Assembly: GCA_947624455.1 (NCBI GenBank)
Contig: CANQKL010000027.1
Location: 1 to 14,191 of the forward strand
Origin: an uncultured Clostridia bacterium
Lineage (GTDB): Bacteria; Bacillota; Clostridia; UMGS1883
Direction: 5' to 3'
Length of the DNA: 14,191 nt
Below, piece by piece: positions 5,813-13,300 of this stretch (the first letter of the stretch is position 1; every line of letters begins with the position of its first letter). The notes below the pieces were generated by a model, which did no database searches, had not been told where the DNA came from, and saw only the letters and a program-made list of their open reading frames with translations. Made by a program: the position numbers and the translations under genes.

Positions 5813-7405
5813 ATGTACACGAGTGAAGGGAAGCTGTGGATAGCGACCGGCGAGGATCCCCGGGAGCCTATTATGCTCAGGCCCGAAATGGCCAACCGTC
5901 ACGGACTTATTGCCGGCGCTACGGGTACCGGTAAAACCATAAGCCTCAAAGTTATGGCCGAGACGCTGAGCATGGCGGGATCGCCTGTATTTATGGTCGA
6001 TATCAAAGGCGACGTCTGCGGCATTGCCAAAATGGGCGAGGACAATAAGCACGTAACTGAGCAGTTGGAAAAGTGCCATGTTACCGAGGGCTTTGAATAT
6101 AAGGAGTTTCCGGTAATGTTCTGGGACGTGTACGGAGAAAAGGGTATCCCCGTAAGAACCACCGTATCCCATATGGGACCCACTTTGCTGGCACGCCTCA
6201 TGGATCTGAATCCCACTCAGGAGGGCGTGCTTGAAATAGCCTTCCGCGTGGCCGACGACAAAAATCTTTTGCTTATAGATATGAAAGACCTGAGAGCCAT
6301 GCTCAACTATATATCCGAGAACGCCAAAGAGATACAGGCCGAATACGGCAATGTGTCCTCTCAGAGCGTGGGCGCTATCACCCGCGCCATGCTGTCCCTT
6401 GAAAATGAGGGCGGCGACATATTTTTCGGCGAACCGGAGCTGGATATTAAGGATTGGATAAGGACGGCCACGGACAGCCGGGGCATAATCAACGTTCTCG
6501 ACTGTGTGAAGCTTTCCAATCACCCCCTGATGTATTCGACCTTCCTGCTGTGGCTGCTCACCGATCTGTATGAAATACTGCCCGAGGTGGGCGACCTGGA
6601 TAAACCGAGAATGACCTTCTTCTTTGACGAAGCCCATCTCCTGTTCAAGGACGCCCCCAAAGCCCTGTTGGATAAAATCGAGCAGGTTATCCGCCTGATA
6701 CGCTCCAAAGGCGTGGGCATCTACTTCATTACGCAAAGTCCGGCGGACATTCCCGAAACTATCTTAGCCCAGCTTGGCAACCGTATTCAGCACGCGCTGA
6801 GAGCTTTTACCCCCTCGGAGCAGAAGGCCGTTAAGGTTGCCGCTCAGACCTTTAGGGCAAACCACGCGTTTGACACTGAGGAAGTGATTTCCGTTTTGGG
6901 TACGGGCGAAGCTCTGGTGTCCTTCTTAGACGAGGAAGGAGCGCCCTCGGTGGTACAGCGGGCCTTCATCTTGCCGCCTCAAAGCTTTATGGGGCCGTGC
7001 GGCGATGACGTCCGCCAAAGGCTTGTCAACAGCTCCGACTTGTATCTAAAGTACAAGGACGCCGTGGACAACCGTTCGGCCTATGAGGAACTGGAGGAGG
7101 ACCGCAAGGAGCGGGAGGAAGCCGAAGCCGCCGCCGAGGCTGAAAAAGAACGTATCAAGGAAGAAAAGGAAGCCGAAAAGGAACGTATCGCCCGAGAGAA
7201 GGAGGAGGCTCGGGAACGCCATGAGGCCGAAAGGGAAGAGGACCGCGCCCGCCGTGAAAAGGAGCGGGAGGAAGCTAGACTGGAAAAGGAACGCAAAAAG
7301 AAATTTGCCATGGTGAACAAGGTCGCCAACAGCGCCCTTTCCCAAGTCGGACGCGAGGTCAGCCGCAAGATATTAAGGGGAATTTTCGGCAATCTAAAAT
7401 GGTAA
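5813..7405 (+). CDS. HerA/YjgR-like P-loop ATPase (DUF853)
   Basis: The 530-residue protein matches the DUF853/YjgR group of HerA-FtsK-type ATPases. Walker A is GATGTGKT (35-42), the Walker B strand MTFFFDEAHLLF has Asp272-Glu273, and ITQSPADIPETILAQLGNR (306-324) is the downstream motif typical of this group. HerA relatives are hexameric DNA translocases; YjgR-type proteins have no firmly established role, so DNA pumping is not shown here. Residues ~424-498 form a strongly charged Glu/Arg/Lys coiled coil, followed by the family-type ending VGREVSRKILRGIFGNL. There is no membrane segment, so it should be cytoplasmic. AAGGAGGA (5799-5806) lies six bases before ATG. It is co-transcribed with a surface peptidase and membrane proteins rather than with NurA, Sir2 or another known HerA partner. 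Confidence 0.88.
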   Translation: MYTSEGKLWIATGEDPREPIMLRPEMANRHGLIAGATGTGKTISLKVMAETLSMAGSPVFMVDIKGDVCGIAKMGEDNKHVTEQLEKCHVTEGFEYKEFPVMFWDVYGEKGIPVRTTVSHMGPTLLARLMDLNPTQEGVLEIAFRVADDKNLLLIDMKDLRAMLNYISENAKEIQAEYGNVSSQSVGAITRAMLSLENEGGDIFFGEPELDIKDWIRTATDSRGIINVLDCVKLSNHPLMYSTFLLWLLTDLYEILPEVGDLDKPRMTFFFDEAHLLFKDAPKALLDKIEQVIRLIRSKGVGIYFITQSPADIPETILAQLGNRIQHALRAFTPSEQKAVKVAAQTFRANHAFDTEEVISVLGTGEALVSFLDEEGAPSVVQRAFILPPQSFMGPCGDDVRQRLVNSSDLYLKYKDAVDNRSAYEELEEDRKEREEAEAAAEAEKERIKEEKEAEKERIAREKEEARERHEAEREEDRARREKEREEARLEKERKKKFAMVNKVANSALSQVGREVSRKILRGIFGNLKW

Positions 7406-7462
7406 GCCCCGGCCGTCATCCATAATTTTCATATTTACAACGGAGTCATAAACAGTCTCTCC

Positions 7463-8179
7463 GTGGTGAAGGATGGGGTCGTTGACGGCTGGCGCTATCA
7501 GCGGGCCAGAATAGATATAACGGTGAACAAAAATTTCTGGACGGTGCGTTTCCCTATGGAGTCCCACCAACTGAGATTTTACATTGAACCGGACTATTCC
7601 GCTGACAGGGTGGTACTTATCAAGGACGGGGAAAACAGCGCTATCAATCGCAGCCTCAGCGTGCCTGGCTTTTATTTGACGCGCAGCGACGTCGCCTCGT
7701 ATACCAGTATTTATAATACCTCTTACGGCGAACCGGACGCGGTGAACGATATCACCTCGGAATTCATGACTCAGGTGGAGCTTAACCGAACGGGCTTGGG
7801 GCTGTACGCCAAGTGCTTCATCGCCCTGTTTGGCACTTCTCTTTGGGTGTTCATAACCATGTTCCTCTGCACCTTCCATAGAGTGGACCCCTTGAGCATG
7901 ATACCCGCGGTTCTCTTTGGTACTGTGTCCAACATAATGGTGGGCGCAAACCTCCTACCTGATTCGCTAAACGTGGGGCTGCTGGAGTATGTTAACGTGT
8001 GGGGCATACTGACGATAATCGCCGGGGCCTTGACCATAATCAATATAAACCGCATCCGCAACAAGTACAACGACAATTATTTCGCTGTGATCTTCGGCCG
8101 TATAATCAGCTTTACGCTTATGTTCATAGTTATACTCGGTCACATACTCATGCCGTTGTCGGCTTATCTTGTGGCATAA
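7463..8179 (+). CDS. Unrecognised membrane protein with N-terminal soluble domain; start uncertain
   Basis: From GTG 7463 the product has 238 residues. The first ~110 look like a beta-rich soluble domain (DGWRYQRARIDITVNKNFW, LRFYIEPDYSADRVVL). Four membrane segments follow, around residues 115-137, 143-165, 173-195 and 207-236. The frame is open back to the preceding stop (7403-7405) with protein-like sequence (FHIYNGVINSLSVVKDG), but no ATG, GTG or TTG occurs between 7406 and 7462, and GTG 7463 has no well-spaced ribosome binding site. Either a rare start is used, or the true 5' end, perhaps with a signal peptide, was lost at the junction with the ATPase gene. The layout vaguely recalls DUF4436 proteins (ectodomain plus C-terminal helices), but I cannot confirm it. 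It lies 12 bp before the next gene. Confidence 0.7.
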   Translation: MVKDGVVDGWRYQRARIDITVNKNFWTVRFPMESHQLRFYIEPDYSADRVVLIKDGENSAINRSLSVPGFYLTRSDVASYTSIYNTSYGEPDAVNDITSEFMTQVELNRTGLGLYAKCFIALFGTSLWVFITMFLCTFHRVDPLSMIPAVLFGTVSNIMVGANLLPDSLNVGLLEYVNVWGILTIIAGALTIININRIRNKYNDNYFAVIFGRIISFTLMFIVILGHILMPLSAYLVA

Positions 8180-8191
8180 GGAGGCGCCGAT

Positions 8192-8869
8192 ATGAAAAAA
8201 CAAAAAGAGTATAAGACTGAAATTACGAAAATAAGGTGGAACCTGAGCAGATTTGTCATTTTGGCCGCGCTGGCTGTCATTAACTTTTTTATCAACAAGT
8301 ATATCAGCAGCAACCCCGATCTGCCGTTTTGGCTCAACGCCTTTGGCCCCATCCTTGCGGCGGCCATAGACGGCCCGCTTTTTGGGGCGTATACGGCGGC
8401 GGCCTGGCTGGTCATAGAAATCATTTTTTCCGGCTGGAGTACCTATACCTTCCTCATCGCGATAATGATGGGCGCCATGGCCGGGGCCTTCGGCGTCATG
8501 CTTAGACTGGGCCTTATCGGCAACAGGAAAAGTATGCCTTGGGCCTTTATGATAATCGTATTGGTGGACACTATGCTGGGAATTTCCACGAGCATGGCGG
8601 CCTACGGTTCAGCCACTTACACAAACTCGGTGACAAATTTTATTTCTAAAGCTATGATTGCCGAAGGCTTTGGAGAGACCTTTTCCAGCGTTGTATCCTA
8701 TGTGGCGGCAAGTATCATTGATAAAGGCATTATCCTTGGGCTTGTGCTGTTGGCGCTGAGACTGCTGCCCCAGTCGGCGGCGGATTCCCTGTCGATTGAA
8801 AAGCGGATACCGGTGGCGGTCATAGAGGATGATGAAAACAACCAGGAAAAGACGGTGAATGAAAGTTGA
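8192..8869 (+). CDS. ECF-transporter S-component-like integral membrane protein (first copy)
   Basis: This 225-residue, almost wholly hydrophobic protein has five or six membrane segments (about 18-40, 46-80 as a re-entrant or double pass, 86-108, 114-140, 165-195) and a charged C-terminal tail from about 200. The segment LPFWLNAFGPILAAAIDGP followed by FGAY resembles the W-L-(D/N)-x-x-G...P-x-x-G pattern near the first helices of ECF S-components, which bind vitamins or other small molecules. The same pattern recurs in the protein at 9596 (LPMWLDTVGT ... G). No EcfA ATPase or EcfT is near, so it would need a shared ECF module or may be a solitary ligand sensor. AAGGAGG (8178-8184) overlaps the preceding stop and sets the start. 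The substrate cannot be read from the sequence. Confidence 0.6.
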   Translation: MKKQKEYKTEITKIRWNLSRFVILAALAVINFFINKYISSNPDLPFWLNAFGPILAAAIDGPLFGAYTAAAWLVIEIIFSGWSTYTFLIAIMMGAMAGAFGVMLRLGLIGNRKSMPWAFMIIVLVDTMLGISTSMAAYGSATYTNSVTNFISKAMIAEGFGETFSSVVSYVAASIIDKGIILGLVLLALRLLPQSAADSLSIEKRIPVAVIEDDENNQEKTVNES

Positions 8870-9603
8870 GAAGATATATTTACGGCCTTTTGCACAACGA
8901 TGACGCTCAACGGCGAGATGGCGTGTGCTACGACTGGTTCATTATGATAGTGGCCATAATCAGCATAGTCCCCATGATGTTCAGGGATAATTCCGCTCCG
9001 ATTTTTAAGACGGTCGAGTCAGTTACGGTATATATCCTGTTTTTTGACTATGTACTGCGCTGGATGACATACGATATGAGGATGAAAAACAATTCCGCCT
9101 GGGCTTTCTTCATCTATCCCTTTACGCCGCTTGCGCTGATGGATATAGCGGGACTGCTGCCAACATTAGGGCTGCTTCCGCCGAGCTTTATGATATTGAG
9201 AATACTGCGCTTAGTAAAACTGCTGCAATACTCCAAGAGCTGCCGCCGAGTTATCAATGTGTTTCGCAAGCAGGGGAGGACGCTGGCGTCGGTGATGCTG
9301 ATTGCCGTGGCTTATATTTTCATTTCGGCCCTTGTGATGTTCGTGTATGAACCGGCGGACAATTTCCCCACCTTTTTCGACGCCATTTACTGGGCCACCA
9401 CCGCTCTGACGACGGTCGGCTATGGCGATATCTATCCCACCTCGGATATAGGCCATGTTATAAGTATGGTGTCCTCATTTTTCGGCATAGCGATTATAGC
9501 TATGCCAGCCGGTATAGTTACCGCCGGTTTCATGGAGGAGCTGGACTCCGAAGAAAAGGAGAAGAAAAGGGAAAAGGAAAAGGAGGGCGGCGGCCATGAA
9601 TGA
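8866..9603 (+). CDS. Voltage-gated-type potassium channel (six-helix, Kv/KvAP-like)
   Basis: The 245-residue protein has a voltage-sensor-like S1-S4 (S1 ~23-39, S2 ~48-66 with Asp61, S3 ~80-100 with Asp93, S4 ~108-124 with Arg112, Arg115, Lys118) and a pore domain: S5 ~138-160, pore helix FDAIYWATTALTTVGYGD with the K+ filter TVGYGD (183-188), and S6 ~196-222 with the gating-hinge-like FFGIAIIAMPAG. The cytoplasmic tail is only ~22 residues, very rich in Lys/Glu, with no RCK or cyclic-nucleotide domain. S4 has fewer basic residues than strongly voltage-dependent channels, so sensitivity is uncertain. The start is TTG 8866, overlapping the previous TGA by 4 bp; its end overlaps the next gene by 8 bp. 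Translation is therefore coupled to both S-component-like neighbours. Confidence 0.92.
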   Translation: MRRYIYGLLHNDDAQRRDGVCYDWFIMIVAIISIVPMMFRDNSAPIFKTVESVTVYILFFDYVLRWMTYDMRMKNNSAWAFFIYPFTPLALMDIAGLLPTLGLLPPSFMILRILRLVKLLQYSKSCRRVINVFRKQGRTLASVMLIAVAYIFISALVMFVYEPADNFPTFFDAIYWATTALTTVGYGDIYPTSDIGHVISMVSSFFGIAIIAMPAGIVTAGFMEELDSEEKEKKREKEKEGGGHE

Positions 9604-10210
9604 CGAGAAAAAACGCGAACTAATAAAATATCTTTCGGTCATGCTTCTTGGCATAGCCCTGAATATTGGGTTTTACTGGACAGCGCATATACTGAAGCTT
9701 CCAATGTGGCTCGACACGGTAGGCACCGCGGCGGCGGCGGTGGTACTTGAACCGGCGGCGGGACTCGTCATTGGATACATTACAAACCTTTTCGAGTCGA
9801 GCGCCGTTTATATGAGCGACACCATAGTTTACTATGCCATAACCGCTTCCTGCGCCATCATCTTCGGGGTTATGCTTCGGAAAAAAGGAAAGATCTCATG
9901 GAAAAGACTGCCGACGGCGGCGCTTGTTTATTTGGTGGTATCCTCTGTTTTGTCGGCCACCATATCCGTCTGGCGCGGCGGTCTGCCTACCAGCGAATGG
10001 GAGCTTATGATCTATAAAAAAGTTGTTTCGGCCGGCGTTCCGGAATATTTTGCTCTAACATTTTCCGCCGGAGCCTTGAAGCTGGCGGACACGGCGGTGA
10101 TGTGCTTTGTGACTCCTCTTTTGTATAAGGTTTTGCCACAAAGCATGAAAAACGTCGTGCATTTTAGTTTCGTCACGTGGAAATCGCCGTTTAAGAGCTG
10201 TGAAAAATAA
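9596..10210 (+). CDS. ECF-transporter S-component-like integral membrane protein (second copy)
   Basis: The 204-residue protein has about six membrane segments (~10-32, 36-58, 60-85, 80-95, 105-125 and 150-178). LPMWLDTVGTAAAAVVLEP and GLVIGYITNL (from about residue 35) show the S-component-like pattern shared with the protein at 8192; the two look like divergent paralogues. No transporter ATPase or T component follows. The start is ATG 9596 with AGGAGG at 9581-9586, inside the channel gene's Lys/Glu tail codons, and overlaps the channel gene by 8 bp. It is the last gene of the operon. Its 3' end (LYKVLPQ and FKSCEK) is partly duplicated at 2153-2197, so a third relative once existed in this region. 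Confidence 0.6.
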   Translation: MNDEKKRELIKYLSVMLLGIALNIGFYWTAHILKLPMWLDTVGTAAAAVVLEPAAGLVIGYITNLFESSAVYMSDTIVYYAITASCAIIFGVMLRKKGKISWKRLPTAALVYLVVSSVLSATISVWRGGLPTSEWELMIYKKVVSAGVPEYFALTFSAGALKLADTAVMCFVTPLLYKVLPQSMKNVVHFSFVTWKSPFKSCEK

Positions 10211-10212
10211 TG
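10191..10212 (+). repeat. Direct repeat copy B (22 bp, exact)
   Basis: Identical to 2178-2199. It lies at the 3' end of the second S-component-like gene, including its stop codon, and leads into a related terminator at the same spacing. Confidence 0.85.
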
Positions 10213-10224
10213 ACCGATTATAGT

Positions 10225-10263
10225 ATAAAATCTCGGGTACACACCCCGAGATTTTATGTTTTT
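10225..10263 (+). terminator. Rho-independent terminator of the central operon
   Basis: ATAAAATCTCGGG (10225-10237) pairs perfectly with CCCGAGATTTTAT (10245-10257) around a 7-nt loop, followed by GTTTTTTATTT. The stem is 13 bp. On the minus strand the downstream side is a poor U-tract, so it mainly stops plus-strand transcripts; it lies 49 bp past the stop codon of the converging lyase gene. Confidence 0.92.
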
Positions 10264-10311
10264 TATTTATTGAAAGGGAACTTCCTATCGAGCTTTCACA
10301 AAGAGGGTTCG

Positions 10312-13300
10312 TCAATATCTTTTTAGATTGACGGGCGTCGAAAACGGAATTAAATCCTCGCTCCAGACGTACAGCGTAACGTCCGTACAGTCGGCATCTA
10401 ACGGGATATCCGTCTTTACAACGCCCTCCTCAAAGCTCTGTTTCTTAACGGAAACGAGCTTGCCTTCGCCGTCGTACTGAGCCGCGTAAAGATTAGCCTG
10501 GCCTTGGCACTCTACGGAAAGGATGCCGCCTTGGATCTGAGCGCTTACAATGCCGGGCCCGTTATATTTATTGACAAACTCGGCCTGAGCCGCCTCTCGT
10601 CCGTCTCTGGTATAGACTGCGTCCGCTGTCAGACGGGAACCGCTCTCCGTCACGGTCACGGTCAGAACCCAAATGCCGCCGTCATAGGTATAATCGCCGC
10701 GACTCCCCTTGATCTCGGTAATAGCAAAGCTGTAAGTACCCGCCTCGGTAAAGCTTATACCGCCGAAGGACGCCTTGCCCGCGCCGGTCACAGCGACTGT
10801 AGTCTTGTCGGGCATGACCGCGCCGCCGGGATTATTCCCGTCAGCCCTTATCGAAAAGGTAAAGGTTTCATCCTTATACGGCTTTGCTCCTAAGACGGTG
10901 TTTACTATTTCAGGGGCAAAAACCGCCGCCGAGGGAGGCTCCGTCCCAGCGTTTGACGCGGTAAAGTTCGCGACCGCGAACTTGCCTCCGTCAACATTGT
11001 CGCCCCCCAGAAGGTAGAGCCTGTTCAGGCTTGAGATCGCCGGAGCGTCGGCACGGAAAGAGTAGTCTGCCGCGAGGACGTAGGTTTTTCCGTCCCCGTC
11101 GGTCACCTTAACGCTGTACTTTTTACTTTCAGCGTCGCCTTCGACGTGAATGTGATATTTGCCGCCAGCCGAATAGCGTATCTGCTGAGACGCCGCAAAA
11201 GCGCTGCCGTTATGGGCTTTGAGCGTACCGTCAACGTCCAGCTTGATACCTATGTTCAAGCCGTTGTACCAAGTCGCCGCCTTGCCGGTGAGGCCGATGA
11301 CTCCATCGGCGATCTCGTATGGGAACAGGTCAAAGTCAGCTGTAAATTTCCCGCTCACCGGTTCAAAATCGTGCGATACAAAGGAGCCGCCCGCGGCGGA
11401 AAGCCACAGCGCCCTGTCATCGGAGCTGAGCGTCACATTATCCAAGAGTACGCAGCCCCAATAGTAGGTCGTAAAGGATATTTCGCCTATGGGCCGCATA
11501 GAAACCGCGCAGTCCTTTTCGTATACCTTCCCGTCGGGAAAGGTTAGCTTGAGGAGTATCGAGCCGTTGGCCGTGTCGATATCCGCGTCGAGAGCCGTCC
11601 AGCCTTGGGCGTCGTCCATGCCGTCGTAGGCGTGAATGAACTCGCCGTCCGCGCTGTTAAAATGCAGAGAAGTCGTTTCGCGGTCATAGAACAGAGATAT
11701 TTCGCCGCCTATACGGAGCATTGTGTCATCGCCGCCGCGTTCGCGGAGCAATCCGTTATAGTTGGAGTAAGTCTTGGGCATGGAAAAGTCGTAGTGGAGC
11801 CTGCCTTTTTGCACGCCGCCTTTGCCGGATATGGTGTAAACAGTCCTTGAATCGCCGTTTGCCGCCATGGAAATGAATTTTCCGTCATACGCGGTAAGGC
11901 CCCAACTGTTCTTGATCGAGGTGTGGCGCAGGTTAGCTCCCGCCGCGAAGGCATAGCGGCCCGGAGATACGCTGAGGGTAGTACCGTCCACGGTCCTGCT
12001 GCCGCCCTGCCATGAGATTATCTCAGTGGCGTGAAAGTAGTCGCCGTCCAGGTCGATTATATTGTTTTCGTCAGGCGACTTTGGCGCGGACAGTACGGCC
12101 CTTTCTACAGGCGCCGCCGCTTCAAAGGGCGTGGGAACGTATTTTACCGCTGTGATGCCGGGCTTTTTTGTGCGTTCGTCATATTTGTCGTTGTCGCCGC
12201 TGAGATAGAAGCCTATGTGGGGAGGCTGGTTATAATACTGATGCTCCCACGCTATGGACTGACGGTACTGGGGATCGTGCATCAGGGTGTACACCTTGTT
12301 TTCCGTATAGATCGGGCTGACAAATACTCTCAGAGCCTTGTAGTCCTCTCTCACGGCTATTAGCTCCTCCCGCCAGTCGCCGAGAATATCGGCTGTCAGC
12401 GCGGGAGTAGATTTGGTGGTATTTACCGTCTCGCTGTCCCAGGCATGGAATATTTCGTCCATATGTCCTGTGTCCTTGTTGTAGGAGGAAATATACGGAG
12501 TATTGTCGTTGCCGGACGTGGTGGCGTCCAGCAGCTCGTCATAGGTGTCGCCGTCCCAGAAGATGCGGAAATTATAGCTTTGTCCGCTGAGATTGGTATC
12601 GCTGAAGCTGTCGCCGCCGTTGCACTGATATGTCCCCGCGCCCCAGAGCTGATAGTAGCCGCCGGAGCCAACATTGGCCATAACGCCGCGCCCCGTGTCG
12701 CCGCTGGCATCCCAGTGGCCTAGAGTTTCCCCTGTGGCGGCGTTATATACCGTCATGCCGTAGGGGGCGTGTTCGTGTACCGTCATAAATTCCAGCCCTT
12801 CTGTGGTGGGGTCGTAGTTGCCGAGGTGCTGAGCGTCCCCGTGGCCCCGGCCCGAACACCATAGCACAGTTAGGTCGTTGTCCAGGCAAAGGCCGCCGGA
12901 AACTATCTCGTCCAGACCGTCTCGGTCAACGTCGCCCACGCTGATATTGTGGTTGCCCTGACCGATACATTTTTCGTTACCCGAAGCATAGCCCGGCTGA
13001 CCGGACATGGTATCGAAGCTGTATTCAAGCTTAAGGCGGTTGTTTTCCACCTTAAAGGCGGCGGCGGCCGTCCTGGCGGGACTTTTCGAGCCGGACTGAG
13101 CGGGATATATGCCCCGCCACAGCACGATATACGGGTGTACGCCGTCGAGATAGGCGGGAACGTCAAAGTATTTTTCGCCCCTGTGTCCCCAGCCCGCGTC
13201 TCTGTCGCCCCACTTCCCGTCGCCTCGGGGAATGGGGTAATATACGGTGTCCAGCGCCTTGCCGTTGCGGCCGTCGAAAAGGGTGTAAAACTCCGGTCCG

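Noticed and set aside
5561..6736. A 391-residue minus-strand frame across the peptidase/ATPase boundary
   Set aside because: It is a shadow of two strongly supported plus-strand genes in GC-rich DNA, and crosses their boundary without any regulatory signal.
10262..10311. Near-palindrome AGGGAACTTCCT downstream of the operon terminator
   Set aside because: It is short and imperfect, lies between convergent gene ends, and is not repeated in the window; most likely chance.
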